64,000 nt of DNA from contig JAGAMG010000039.1 of NCBI GenBank assembly GCA_017624835.1, positions 1 through 64,000 on the forward strand. Reading direction: 5' to 3'. Each line of letters begins with the position of its first letter. The stretch's first letter is position 1. The stretch is from Lachnospiraceae bacterium (GTDB taxonomy: Bacteria; Bacillota; Clostridia; Lachnospirales; Lachnospiraceae). The notes below the pieces were generated by a model, which worked only from the letters and a program-made list of their open reading frames with translations, made no database searches and had not been told where the DNA came from. Positions 36,718-46,253 of the stretch are shown here, piece by piece. The position numbers and the translations under genes were made by a program.

Positions 36718-37347
36718 TTGAGACAGGATAAGGAAACAAGAAATAAGCTTTTGCAAAGTGCAAGAGAAGAATTTATGGAAAAGGGATATATGAAGGCTTC
36801 TCTGCGGAACATTTGCAGAAATGCAGGGGTTACTACAGGGGCATTATATTTCTTTTTTGAGGATAAGGCAGATTTGTTTGAGGCCATTACAAAGGAAACT
36901 GTGGATGGTATTTATCAGATTATGCAGGAGCATTATCGGATGGAGAGAGTATGGGCAGAAGGTGGAATGCCGGACGGACAAATGGAGGATGAACACACCG
37001 CAGATGAGACTGCCTATAAGCAAATTATTCATCATATGTATCTGCACAGGGATGAGATATTGCTGGTATTGACGAAAAGTCAGGGCTCTAATATGGAGAA
37101 TATTCTGGATAAGTTTATTGAAACCTCCGAAGAGCATTATCGTGTTATGGCGGCTCAAATGCAGCTGGCACATCCGGGCAAGATAATTGACGACCGATTT
37201 GTCCATTGGCTGGCTCATATGCAGATAGATGCCTTTGTTTATATGATTACTCATATTGAAAAGGAAGAAGAGGCATTCCAATTTCTGAATCAGGCAGTAA
37301 CCTATATGATAATGGGATGGTATGGATTGTTTGCAGATAAGAACTAG
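36718..37347 (+). CDS. TetR/AcrR-family transcriptional repressor
   Basis: This 209-residue repressor has an N-terminal helix-turn-helix (RNICRNAGVTTGALYFFFEDKADLFEAI, about 25-52) and a variable ligand-binding part. TTG at 36718 is preferred because GAGGTGG lies five bases before it; GTG 36709 has no site. It is divided from the downstream ABC genes by a hairpin with no T run (37351-37370). Palindromes before its own gene and before the ABC genes make it the probable regulator of that exporter. The inducer is unknown; exporter substrates are typical. Confidence 0.9.
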   Translation: MRQDKETRNKLLQSAREEFMEKGYMKASLRNICRNAGVTTGALYFFFEDKADLFEAITKETVDGIYQIMQEHYRMERVWAEGGMPDGQMEDEHTADETAYKQIIHHMYLHRDEILLVLTKSQGSNMENILDKFIETSEEHYRVMAAQMQLAHPGKIIDDRFVHWLAHMQIDAFVYMITHIEKEEEAFQFLNQAVTYMIMGWYGLFADKN

Positions 37348-37381
37348 AAAGGGACTGAGAAATCAGTCCCAAAAACATAAC

Positions 37382-37406
37382 ATTTACATAACAATGTTAT
37401 GTAAAT
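37382..37406. promoter_or_regulatory. Second TetR operator, before the ABC/FtsX genes
   Basis: A perfect 25-base palindrome centred on A37394 shares ACATAAC and GTTATGT arms with the 36671-36705 operator. It lies 27 bases before the ATPase gene. No independent promoter was clearly seen over it. Confidence 0.78.
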
Positions 37407-37432
37407 AAAAAAGCTGGAAAGGGCAGGAAAGA

Positions 37433-38134
37433 ATGTATTTAGAAGTCAAAGATGTGAAAAAAAGCTACGGAGAGGGCGGAAGCTATATTCAGGTTTTGAA
37501 GGGTGTGGCAGCAGGAGTAAATAAGGGAGAAATGTGTGTTATTCAAGGAACCAGCGGTTCCGGTAAGTCCACGCTGTTAAATTGTATTGGAGGCTTGGAG
37601 GTGGTGGATTATGGCAGTATCCGGGTGGATGGAATTGAAATTGTGGGGATGAAGCCGGATAAATTGTCTGATTACAGAAGGGATAATCTGGGCTATGTAT
37701 TTCAGTTCTATAATCTGATTCCCAATTTGACTGTCCGGGAAAATATACAGGTATGCCAATATCTTACAAAGAATCCTCTGGATATGGCGGAGCTTTTGGA
37801 TGCCTTGGGGCTGACGGAGCATCAAAATAAATTTCCTGCCCAGCTTTCCGGTGGTCAGCAGCAAAGATGTGCCATTGCAAGAGCGCTGATTAAAAATCCC
37901 AAGCTTTTGCTTTGTGATGAACCCACAGGTGCGCTGGATTCCCAAACCTCCCGGGAAATTCTGATATTGCTTGAGAAAATCAACGAAAAGTACGGAACCA
38001 CTATGCTGATTGTAACCCACAACAATGCCATTAAAAATATGGTACATAGGGTTATTTATCTGAAGGATGGACAGATTCGTAAAAATTATTTGAATGAAAC
38101 AAGAGTTCCGGCAGCGGAGTTGGAGGATTTGTAA
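37433..38134 (+). CDS. ABC transporter ATPase (MacB/LolD type)
   Basis: This 233-residue ATPase has Walker A GTSGSGKST, Q-loop FQFYNLIPNLT, signature LSGGQQQR, Walker B LLCDEPTGALD and the switch His in IVTHN. LIPNLTVREN is typical of MacB/LolD-type ATPases that serve FtsX permeases. The permease starts three bases after its stop. The operon sits behind a TetR-type operator. It probably powers mechanical movement of the permease or substrate expulsion rather than import. Confidence 0.93.
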   Translation: MYLEVKDVKKSYGEGGSYIQVLKGVAAGVNKGEMCVIQGTSGSGKSTLLNCIGGLEVVDYGSIRVDGIEIVGMKPDKLSDYRRDNLGYVFQFYNLIPNLTVRENIQVCQYLTKNPLDMAELLDALGLTEHQNKFPAQLSGGQQQRCAIARALIKNPKLLLCDEPTGALDSQTSREILILLEKINEKYGTTMLIVTHNNAIKNMVHRVIYLKDGQIRKNYLNETRVPAAELEDL

Positions 38135-38137
38135 AGG

Positions 38138-41100
38138 ATGCAAAGAATATTAAGTAAAAGAGTATGGAGGGAATTAAAGGATAATTTCCTGCGATATCTG
38201 GCATTGTTTTTGCTGATAGTGCTTGGAATGTACATTATTGTGGCAATGGTAGGCGCAGCAGAAATGATTATTCAGAACGTGGAGAAGGGACATCGGGTAA
38301 ACTGTCTGGAGGATGGGCAATTTAATGTATTTGTACCCCTGAATCAGAAGGAACTGGAACAAATCGAAGAAGCCGGCGTAACCTTGGAAAAAGCATTTTT
38401 TATGGATTATAAGGTGGAGGAATCCACTTTACGAATTTATAAAAATCGGGAATCTATCAATTTGTTTTCCCTGGCCCGGGGAGAATTACTTTCCGCTGAT
38501 GGGGAGATTTTGTTGGAACAGCATTATGCCGATGCCAATGGAATCAGCATAGGGGATTTGATTACCGTAGGTGACAGGGAATTTAAAGTAGTAGGCTTAG
38601 GCAGTACTCCGGATTATGATGCAGTCTATGAGAGCATGTCCGACAGCAGCGTGGACAGCAAGCAATTTGGCACAGGCTTTGTGCAGGAGGCTGATTATGA
38701 AAGGCTTCGCAAGGAAGGAAAAAGCTTTAAAACGGAAGAATACTGCTATAGTTATTTGCTGAACGGAAAGGTAACCCGGGATGAATTAAAGGAGCTGTTG
38801 CAATCCTTTGAGCTGGATCGCAGTCAGGTAACGGATGAATATTTCTTGGAGATGCTTGCGGAGGCGGAAAGTACCAAGAATGATATTACCGAGGGAATAC
38901 AGGAGCTGGTAGACGGAAGCAAGGAATTATCCGACGGCTTACTGGAAATCGCGGAAAATAATCAGGATTTGAAAGATGCGGTAGATAGTCTCTTTGAAGC
39001 AATGCTGGAGGAAACCAATAAGGGCTTTGAGGAAGCAGGAATTTCTGTGGTGCTACAGGAGGAACGCTTTGAGGAGCAGTTGGATGCCATGCTGACAAAT
39101 CCCGGGGCGTATAGCCGGGAGACCAAGCAGGGGATAAGAGATACAAAGGAGAGCCTGCAGGATTTACGGGAATTTCAGGAGGGGATAGACACCTATACGG
39201 ATGGAGTGCGGGAAGCCGTTAATGGAAGTGAAGAGCTTTGTGTAGGGCTTTCGTTAATTGAAGAAAATAATGAGATATTAAACGCCGGAGCAGAACAGCT
39301 ATTTCAGGCAATGCTTGGGCAGGTAAATGAACAATTGGCAGCATCCGGTCTTCCGGTGGTTTTGACAGCGGAGGAATACGAGGGGCAATTAGACCAATTG
39401 ATTGCTGCCTATGGTATTTATAACGAACCATTGCGACAAACCTTAGTGGCTTTGAAAGAGCAGTTAGGTCAGCTTGGGGCTTTTCGGGATGGAGTAAAAG
39501 CCTATACGGATGGTGTTTCGGAAGCCTTTTGGGGAAGCCAGCTTCTGGTCTGCGGAATGGGAGAACTTCATGAAGCAGGGGAGCCTTTAAGGGAAGGAAC
39601 GGATACCCTTTTTGAGGCCATGATTGAAATGGTCAATGAACAGCTTGCAGAAGGTGATATTGAGGCTACTATCACAGCAGAAAATTTTGAAGGGGAGCTG
39701 GATCGGCTGACAGGAGCTAATTCCCCAGTGGATGCCAAGCTAAAGGAAAGTCTTGCAGATACCAAAGAAATGCTACAGGACTTACAGGAATTTCAGGATG
39801 GCATAGAGGAATATACGGATGCTGTAGAAGAGGCTGCGGACGGAAGCAAGGAGCTGGTGGAAGGCGTGGAGGAGCTTCAGGAGGAAGCGGATGAAATGTT
39901 GGAGGAATATTTTACCTTCGATATTGATAATCTGACAGCCTTTGTCAGCAGTGAGGATAATCCCCGTGTGGGAGCTTCCATTGATGATGTGATGATTAAC
40001 AAGGTGGCAGGAATGGTGGCAGGCGTTATCATTATGATACTGTTTACCTATGTGATTTCCGTGTTTGTGGTACATAGCATTGAACAGGAAAGCAGTGTAA
40101 TCGGTGCACTGTATGCATTGGGAGTGAAGCGGAAACAGCTCATGCTCCATTATCTGGTGTTGCCGGTAATCATTACCTTTTTGGGTGGTGTGACAGGCTG
40201 TTTGATAGGATTTTCCCCCATGGGAGTGGACAGTCAGGCTAAGGATGCGGTAGTGTATTTTTCCATGCCAAGCTTAGAACCGGTATATCCGGTATACCTG
40301 TTAATCTATGGTCTGGTAATGCCACCACTGGCGGCAATTGTGGTAAATTATCTGGTTATCAGCAAAAAACTAAAACGCACAGCACTTTCCCTGATGCGTA
40401 AGGAGGAGAATGCCAAAAATATTAAGGAAATGAATCTGGGACAAATGGGGTTTGTGAGTCGGTTTCAAATAAGACAAATCCTGCGGGAACTTCGCAGTGC
40501 GGCGGCAATCCTGGGGGGCATGTTTATTTGTTTGCTGGTGCTGATGATTGGTCTGAACTGCTATGTGCTTTGTGAAAATTTCCGAGCAGCCAGTGTGCAG
40601 GAAACAAAATATGAGTATCTTTATTCCTATAAATATCCTACCGAAGAGACACCCGAAGGCGGACTGGAAGGGTATATGGAAAGCCTGAAAAAGGAAGCCT
40701 TTGGTTACAATATGGAGGTGGCAATTTTAGGACTGACCAAGGAGAATCCTTATTTTGAAGAAAAGGTAACTAATAAGAAAAACGAGCTTGTTATATCCAG
40801 TGCCGTGGCATCCAAATTTTCGGTAAAGAAGGGGGAAAAGCTGGTGTTGACGGATGAGGTAAATGACCGGGATTATGCCTTTACCATCGTGGATATCATC
40901 CCCTATAATTCTGCACTCTATGCCTTTATGGATATTGATGCCATGAGGGAACTTTTTGAGCAGGAGGAGGACTATTTTAATGTGGTATTTTCCAAGGAGC
41001 CTTTAGAGATTGAAAGTGGCAGACTTTATGCAACCACCTCAAAGCAAAGTATTGAAGAGGCTTCTGAGATTTTTGTGGAAATGATGTGGCCCATGATTAT

Positions 41101-41488
41101 TATGATGACAACGGTGGCAGCAATTATTTTCCTGGTGGTAATGTATCTGATGATGAAGGTAATGATAGACCGTTCAGCCTTTTCTATTTCTCTGATGAAG
41201 GTCTTTGGTTATCGTAAGCGGGAGATTAAAAAGCTCTATCTGGATGGGAATTTCTTCGTGGTAGCCGTGGGTGCTTTGGTGTGTCTGCCTCTATCAAAGG
41301 TAGTAATGGATGCACTGTACCCCTATTTTATCTCGAATGTGGCAATTGGACTGGACATTGCCTTTAGCTGGCAGATGTATGCATCGATTTATGTAGCCAT
41401 TATTGTATTGTATCTGGTGATTAACCAATTGCTGGTTAAGAGACTTGCCAAGGTGAATTTGGCGGAAATATTGAAGAATAGGGAATAG
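38138..41488 (+). CDS. FtsX-like ABC permease with tandem 103-residue repeats
   Basis: This 1116-residue permease has a first membrane helix (about 22-44), an extracellular MacB-like domain (about 50-245), a long repeat region (253 to about 590), three helices near 630-750 with the FtsX domain, a second outer domain, and three C-terminal helices (about 985-1100). The repeats start at residues 253, 356, 459 and 562 (the last partial), each exactly 103 residues. Each unit has a helix around DGSKEL, a LFEAM helix and an EEFEGQLD-type segment, and is rich in Glu, Leu and Asp. They would form a long outer stalk. ABC/FtsX proteins of this layout resemble Gram-positive 'ABC transporter permease' proteins of unknown substrate. 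It is co-transcribed with the ATPase. Confidence 0.88.
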   Translation: MQRILSKRVWRELKDNFLRYLALFLLIVLGMYIIVAMVGAAEMIIQNVEKGHRVNCLEDGQFNVFVPLNQKELEQIEEAGVTLEKAFFMDYKVEESTLRIYKNRESINLFSLARGELLSADGEILLEQHYADANGISIGDLITVGDREFKVVGLGSTPDYDAVYESMSDSSVDSKQFGTGFVQEADYERLRKEGKSFKTEEYCYSYLLNGKVTRDELKELLQSFELDRSQVTDEYFLEMLAEAESTKNDITEGIQELVDGSKELSDGLLEIAENNQDLKDAVDSLFEAMLEETNKGFEEAGISVVLQEERFEEQLDAMLTNPGAYSRETKQGIRDTKESLQDLREFQEGIDTYTDGVREAVNGSEELCVGLSLIEENNEILNAGAEQLFQAMLGQVNEQLAASGLPVVLTAEEYEGQLDQLIAAYGIYNEPLRQTLVALKEQLGQLGAFRDGVKAYTDGVSEAFWGSQLLVCGMGELHEAGEPLREGTDTLFEAMIEMVNEQLAEGDIEATITAENFEGELDRLTGANSPVDAKLKESLADTKEMLQDLQEFQDGIEEYTDAVEEAADGSKELVEGVEELQEEADEMLEEYFTFDIDNLTAFVSSEDNPRVGASIDDVMINKVAGMVAGVIIMILFTYVISVFVVHSIEQESSVIGALYALGVKRKQLMLHYLVLPVIITFLGGVTGCLIGFSPMGVDSQAKDAVVYFSMPSLEPVYPVYLLIYGLVMPPLAAIVVNYLVISKKLKRTALSLMRKEENAKNIKEMNLGQMGFVSRFQIRQILRELRSAAAILGGMFICLLVLMIGLNCYVLCENFRAASVQETKYEYLYSYKYPTEETPEGGLEGYMESLKKEAFGYNMEVAILGLTKENPYFEEKVTNKKNELVISSAVASKFSVKKGEKLVLTDEVNDRDYAFTIVDIIPYNSALYAFMDIDAMRELFEQEEDYFNVVFSKEPLEIESGRLYATTSKQSIEEASEIFVEMMWPMIIMMTTVAAIIFLVVMYLMMKVMIDRSAFSISLMKVFGYRKREIKKLYLDGNFFVVAVGALVCLPLSKVVMDALYPYFISNVAIGLDIAFSWQMYASIYVAIIVLYLVINQLLVKRLAKVNLAEILKNRE
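38894..39900 (+). repeat. Intragenic tandem repeat, 309-bp unit, 3.3 copies
   Basis: Units begin at 38894, 39203, 39512 and 39821, exactly 309 bases apart, in frame. Shared landmarks are DGSKEL/NGSEEL/WGSQLL, SLFEAM/QLFQAM/TLFEAM, and TKESLQDL/VALKEQLG/TKEMLQDL. The units differ strongly in sequence but not in length. Confidence 0.85.
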
Positions 41489-41543
41489 GTGTGGAATATG
41501 GACGATAGTGGATTGGTATGATGCCATTGTACTTGATTTTAAG

Positions 41544-41573
41544 CGGATGCTACTGAAAGTAGCGTCCGTTTTT
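41544..41573 (+). terminator. Terminator after the ABC/FtsX operon
   Basis: CGGATGCTAC (41544-41553) pairs with GTAGCGTCCG (41559-41568) with one wobble and a five-base loop, followed by TTTTT. Confidence 0.88.
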
Positions 41574-41659
41574 GGCATTTGTAAACAAGTGTTGGTGGTG
41601 CTTTCTTTTCGTTTTGGGTAATGTGTGGTTGTAAATCAAAACGCTGACGGAGGTATGCT

Positions 41660-42427
41660 ATGAGCAACAAAAAAGAAATCATTATCAAGGCGACTAAACT
41701 TAAAAAGAGTTTTATCACAGGAGACACAGAACAGACGATTTTTGAATATCTGAACCTTAATATATATAAGGGTGACTTCACAGTAATTATGGGTAGTTCG
41801 GGTGCAGGCAAGTCTACATTGATGTACTCACTTTCCGGGATGGATCGACCAACCTCGGGTGAGATTGTTTGGGATGGCAAAGCAATTACATCTTTAAATG
41901 ATGATAAGCTGGCAATTTTCAGACGAAAGAATTGTGGTTTTGTTTTTCAGCAGATTTATCTTCTTGATAAGATGAGCCTTATGGATAATGTGCTTACAGC
42001 GAGTGCATTGTCAGAAACGAGTAAGAAGGACTCGGTGAAATATGCCAACGAGCTATTTACTCTTGTTAATATTCCTGAGATAACACGCAAAAAGTTCCCA
42101 TCCCAGGTGTCGGGCGGTGAGGCTCAGCGAGCAGGCATTGTAAGAGCGGTTATAAATAAACCCAAGATTCTCTTTGCTGACGAGCCAACAGGGGCACTGA
42201 ACTCAAATAACTCAACAGCAGTTCTTGATGTTTTTACAAAGCTTCATGGTGCTGGTCAGAGCATTATAATGGTAACTCACGACAAAAATACAGCTTTAAG
42301 AGGCAACCGTGTGTTGTATGTTAAGGACGGCAAAATCTACGGTGAGTGTGACCTTGGGGGTTACACAAATGACAGTAAAGACCGGGAAGCAAAGCTAAAC
42401 AACTTTTTAAAAGAGATGGGATGGTAA
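41660..42427 (+). CDS. ABC transporter ATPase of an FtsX-type exporter
   Basis: This 255-residue ATPase has Walker A GSSGAGKST, signature VSGGEAQR, Walker B ILFADEPTGALN and MVTHD. The signature VSGGE and the spacing match ATPases of peptide- or antibiotic-related FtsX exporters. The permease starts two bases after it and an XRE regulator follows. Codon choice (more GAC, CTT and GCT than neighbours) differs from the first 41 kb, suggesting separate acquisition. GGAGG precedes the start. Confidence 0.9.
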   Translation: MSNKKEIIIKATKLKKSFITGDTEQTIFEYLNLNIYKGDFTVIMGSSGAGKSTLMYSLSGMDRPTSGEIVWDGKAITSLNDDKLAIFRRKNCGFVFQQIYLLDKMSLMDNVLTASALSETSKKDSVKYANELFTLVNIPEITRKKFPSQVSGGEAQRAGIVRAVINKPKILFADEPTGALNSNNSTAVLDVFTKLHGAGQSIIMVTHDKNTALRGNRVLYVKDGKIYGECDLGGYTNDSKDREAKLNNFLKEMGW

Positions 42428-42428
42428 T

Positions 42429-44756
42429 ATGAAAAAAATAGCAAATCAGATTTTATACAACTTAAAAAAGGAAAAATCATCCTTTATATCCTTTGGCGTT
42501 ATCATTCTGATAACTGCTCTAATATTGAACTGTGCGGCGGTTTTACTGCGTCAGGTAGATAGTGCTTATGATGAAAAGTTTGAAGAGCTAAGCACCGCAC
42601 CGCTCAATGCAATTGTTCCCGAGGTTCAAAGCAATAGTGAACTTGAAAAGGCATTTAATGAAGCTGAAGAGGTAGAGAAATGTGAAAGCCACACTGCTAT
42701 TATGACGGAAGCTACCGTCAAGGATTTTAACGGTGCAGATTTTTCAATGAACACAGTGTTTTATAACATTGATGACAAGCGTACTCTTAACAGCTTTGAG
42801 CTTGTAAGTGAAAGCGAAAATGATGTTGTCAATCCAATCTACATACCACTTTATGTTTCTAACTTTGGTGGATTTGCTTTGAATGACGAAATTGTTTATG
42901 TAATTGACGGCAAGTCCCATAGTTTCACCGTAGCAGGTGTAATTGAAGAAATGCAGTATGGCAATTACGGTTCGGGTTTGCTCTGTGCATATTTGCCCGA
43001 AGAGGAGTTTGCAGAGCTTGCGGATTCTTACAGTAGCAAGACTGTGGTTGAGTATTCAATGAGCGTAAAGAACGGTGCAAGCCTTGATAAAGTAACAAAT
43101 GATGTCAGCAAAGCAATTGATAACAAAGGTGTTATGGTGTTATCAATCCTTGATAGCGAAAGTGTAAAGGGCGCACGAACAATGGTTACGGATTTGCTAG
43201 TGCTGATTTTAGCCGCTTTTTCACTAATCACCCTTGCAGTCAGCGTGTTCCTCAGTAATTTCAAAGTGAAAAATGCCATTGAGTCCGAAATTACTAATAT
43301 GAGCGTGCTCAAAGCTTTGGGGTATACGAGTGCTCAGATTGTAGCGAGTATCACGTTGCCTTATGGGATTGTTTCGCTTTTGTTTGCAATCCTGGGCGTC
43401 GGTCTGTCTTATGCTTTGCTGCCTGTGCTTTGCTCAGTGCTTACTGTTCAGTCGGGTTTTTCCTTTGATATTAGCTTCGATTTGCCAAGTTTTGTATGTG
43501 TGGCTTGTATTCTTTGCGGTGTTGTTACGTTCTTTACATTTATGGCCGCACGAAAAATCAAGAAAACTCAGCCTATTGACGGATTAAGAGGTAATACAAG
43601 CTCAAAGCACCAAAAGCGTAATTACTTTCCTCTTGAAGAGACCAAGGGTAATACAAAATTCCTGCTTGTCTTAAAGCAGATGATAGCTTCTAAAAAGCAG
43701 AATGTAATGCTCTTTTTGGTGTCTTTTGTGCTGACGGTTCTCATAGCATTTTCGGGCACGCTGTTCTACAATGTTGTAGTTAAGCCGGAGAACTTTATGT
43801 CTGCTTTGTCAGACGAAGTTGCAGATGTGATTATTTATCCTAAAAGCGACAGCGTAAGTGAGCTTGAGGAAAAATTTGAGGATGATAATCGTGTGCAATA
43901 TTCATTGAAATATATGTCTGCAATTGTTAAAATTGAGGGGAAAACGGTGACTGCTTTTGCCTGCGAGGATTTCTCTAAGGTCAGAAATGATGTGTGCTAT
44001 ATGGGTGAAAACCCTAGAGAAGCAGATGAAATCGCCCTGGGAAGTGCTTTGGAAGAAAATTTTAAAATCGGTGATACAGTCAAAGTGACGGTTGACGACA
44101 TTACAAAAAGCTTTAAGGTAACAGGCTTTGTGCAAAGCATAAACTTACAGGGCGAGCTTTGTGAACTCAGCATAGAAGGTTACAACAGCCTTTTTGCAAA
44201 AAAGCAGACTCCATTCCTTTATGTGTATCTTGAAAATTTTGAAAATGCCGGAAAGATTACAAAGGAATATAAATCTGATTACCCTACATTGGTAGCAGAC
44301 ACAGTGAATTCATACAAACTTCAAAAGGAAGCACAGGATATGTATATGGGTATCACTGTAGTGCTTGTAGTGGCAATTTTTGCAGTAACAATTTTTATTG
44401 TGCTTTTCATTCTGTACATTGTTATCAAGTCCCTGCTTGTAAAAAGAAGACAGGAGCTGGGGATTTACAAAGCAATGGGATACACAAGCTCACAGCTTAT
44501 TTTACAGACAGCAGGCTCATTTATGCCTGTGTCCATGATAGCAATCATGCTTTCCGGTGTATTGGCACTTTTCTATATGCCCGCTATCTATCAGTTTATT
44601 TTTGAAACTTTAGGCGTTATGAAAAATAACATTGAGATTTCATTTGGCTTTTTAATGCTATTTGCAGTAGCTCAGATTTTAGTAAATATTATTATAAGTA
44701 TTATTTTGTGTATGCCGATAAGAAAGATTTCAGCATATACACTCATAAAAGAATAA
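42429..44756 (+). CDS. FtsX-like ABC permease
   Basis: This 775-residue permease has one N-terminal helix (about 18-40), an outer domain (50-245), three helices near 255-380, a second FtsX half starting near 420, a second outer domain, and three helices near 640-770. That duplicated layout is typical of antimicrobial peptide or lantibiotic efflux permeases. Unlike the 38-41 kb permease, it has no internal repeats. The substrate is not known. It is co-transcribed with the ATPase and XRE regulator. Confidence 0.88.
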   Translation: MKKIANQILYNLKKEKSSFISFGVIILITALILNCAAVLLRQVDSAYDEKFEELSTAPLNAIVPEVQSNSELEKAFNEAEEVEKCESHTAIMTEATVKDFNGADFSMNTVFYNIDDKRTLNSFELVSESENDVVNPIYIPLYVSNFGGFALNDEIVYVIDGKSHSFTVAGVIEEMQYGNYGSGLLCAYLPEEEFAELADSYSSKTVVEYSMSVKNGASLDKVTNDVSKAIDNKGVMVLSILDSESVKGARTMVTDLLVLILAAFSLITLAVSVFLSNFKVKNAIESEITNMSVLKALGYTSAQIVASITLPYGIVSLLFAILGVGLSYALLPVLCSVLTVQSGFSFDISFDLPSFVCVACILCGVVTFFTFMAARKIKKTQPIDGLRGNTSSKHQKRNYFPLEETKGNTKFLLVLKQMIASKKQNVMLFLVSFVLTVLIAFSGTLFYNVVVKPENFMSALSDEVADVIIYPKSDSVSELEEKFEDDNRVQYSLKYMSAIVKIEGKTVTAFACEDFSKVRNDVCYMGENPREADEIALGSALEENFKIGDTVKVTVDDITKSFKVTGFVQSINLQGELCELSIEGYNSLFAKKQTPFLYVYLENFENAGKITKEYKSDYPTLVADTVNSYKLQKEAQDMYMGITVVLVVAIFAVTIFIVLFILYIVIKSLLVKRRQELGIYKAMGYTSSQLILQTAGSFMPVSMIAIMLSGVLALFYMPAIYQFIFETLGVMKNNIEISFGFLMLFAVAQILVNIIISIILCMPIRKISAYTLIKE

Positions 44757-44768
44757 GGAGAGACAAAA

Positions 44769-45647
44769 ATGGATTTTGGCGATAAATTAAAGCAGTACAG
44801 ATTAAAGGAAGGACTTTCTCAGGAACAGCTGGCGGAGAAAATCGGGGTAAGCCGTCAGGCGATAACAAAGTGGGAGACCAAGCGAGGTCTTCCTGATGTT
44901 GAAAATATGATTATCCTCGCAGAACTTTTCAAACTCACTCTCGATGAGCTGGTGCTTGAAGAAGTCAAAAAGCAGGAAGAAAAGCCGATGGTTTTTGAAA
45001 GTGAAACAGTTTATGATATCGACACAGGGAAGCATTTTGACATAAACTTGGGTGGTGCAAGGAAAGTTACCATTAAAACAGGCGCGGACGAAAAAATTCA
45101 CATTGTTCTTTCTTCAGAAATCCTTGCTGAAATTGGCTCTCTTTTCAAGGTAAAACTTGACGAAAGGCGTAATAAGTTGGATGTTGAGCTTGTAAACAAA
45201 AAGGGCGTCAGCCGTTTTGAAGCACAAGAAAGCGTGGATATTACACTCCTGCTTCCCGAAAAGTTCACCGAGCATACAGAGGTAAGTGCAAGCGTTAAGG
45301 AACTTTTTATTGAGGATTTACGCCTCAGCCAACTTGAGTACGACGGCGATGCAGAAAAGATTTATATCCGTGACGCAGAGGGCAGTCTGGAGCTTACGGG
45401 AAAGACTGATTATGAAATTTTCATTACAGGAAACAGTACAAAGCTTGATGTAAACCAATTTAAAGCGAAAGCAATCGTTCACCTTGAAAATGCTGATAAT
45501 TACAAATTTTTAAATAATGGCAGAAAATGCAAGCTCATCACCCGTAAAAATGGTGAAATAGTTGAAATAGAAGAAAATGAAAATGCCGGAAGCACAATTA
45601 GCACATCAGGAATATTCTCTGAATTGATTGTTGAGGTGGAGAGATGA
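44769..45647 (+). CDS. XRE-family regulator with beta-solenoid-like C-terminal domain
   Basis: The N-terminal 70 residues are a classic helix-turn-helix (EQLAEKIGVSRQAITKWETKRGLPD). Residues 80-292 are repeated short strands (VTIKTGADEKIHIVLSS, KLDVELVNKKG, DITLLLPEKF, SLELTGKTDYEIFITG), resembling the DUF4097-type adhesin-like solenoid. A DNA-binding head fused to such a domain suggests sensing, but the ligand is unknown. It is the last gene of the ABC operon (AAGGAGA ribosome site) and may regulate it. Confidence 0.87.
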   Translation: MDFGDKLKQYRLKEGLSQEQLAEKIGVSRQAITKWETKRGLPDVENMIILAELFKLTLDELVLEEVKKQEEKPMVFESETVYDIDTGKHFDINLGGARKVTIKTGADEKIHIVLSSEILAEIGSLFKVKLDERRNKLDVELVNKKGVSRFEAQESVDITLLLPEKFTEHTEVSASVKELFIEDLRLSQLEYDGDAEKIYIRDAEGSLELTGKTDYEIFITGNSTKLDVNQFKAKAIVHLENADNYKFLNNGRKCKLITRKNGEIVEIEENENAGSTISTSGIFSELIVEVER

Positions 45648-45831
45648 ATTTGTAGAGGAGTATGTAATTGAAAAAATACGAAAAACAAATATTTTTTCAA
45701 TTATCATAGAAGTGATATTTATTATATCGGGTCACTTTATGGTTGATATTTTACTATAATATATTGAAATAGGTTAAATTTATCCTAGAAAGAGTGATAT
45801 ACTAACTATATAAGATTTAGGAGGTGTTCGC

Positions 45832-46074
45832 ATGACAATAGATACAAACACAATGGTTTCAATTACAGAAGCAAATCAGAATTTTTCAAAAGTTGCAAGG
45901 TTAGTAGATGAGCTTGGCTCAGTTGTTATACTTAAGAATAATGCACCAAGATATTTAGTGACCGATTTTAGCAAAGCGGATGAAAGTGCAGTAGCGAAGG
46001 ATGAGGATGTGCTTGAGATTTCAAAGAGATTGCTTGCACAGAATAAAGAGGCTTATGAGGTGCTTGCTAAATGA
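45832..46074 (+). CDS. Phd/YefM-family antitoxin
   Basis: This 80-residue antitoxin has the family opening SITEANQNFSKVARLVDELGSVVILKNNAPRYLVT as DNA-binding part, then an acidic C-terminal tail for toxin binding. AGGAGGTG precedes the start. Its stop overlaps the ATG of the doc gene (ATGA), the standard toxin-antitoxin arrangement. The toxin is truncated, so it is probably an orphan now. Confidence 0.9.
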   Translation: MTIDTNTMVSITEANQNFSKVARLVDELGSVVILKNNAPRYLVTDFSKADESAVAKDEDVLEISKRLLAQNKEAYEVLAK

Positions 46075-46253
46075 AAAGACTGAGTAAAGAGCAGATTATA
46101 ATGCTCCATTCACAGCTTATTGAACAGACTGGTGGAACTACCGGAGTAAGAGATTTTAAATTGTTGGAATCAGCCATTGAAACTCCATTTCAATCGTTTG
46201 CCGGTGAGAAATTATATCCAACGATACAAACAAAAGGTACACGTCTTGGCTGA
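46071..46253 (+). pseudogene. doc: Truncated Doc/Fic-family toxin
   Basis: The first 60 residues match the N-terminus of a death-on-curing toxin (LSKEQIIMLHSQLIEQTGG, then GVRDFKLLESAIETPFQSFAGEKLYP). Full-length Doc is about 125-130 residues and has the catalytic HxFxDGNKR motif later. Here the frame stops at TGA 46251-46253 right after TRLG, before the Fic motif. The sequence then joins hydrolase-like sequence. The most likely reading is a deletion that removed the toxin's 3' half, so no active toxin is made. Confidence 0.85.

Noticed and set aside
37351-37370. Hairpin GGGACTGA/TCAGTCCC as a terminator after tetR
   Set aside because: The stem is good with a GAAA loop, but the downstream stretch is A-rich instead of T-rich on the plus strand, so it is not a normal intrinsic terminator.
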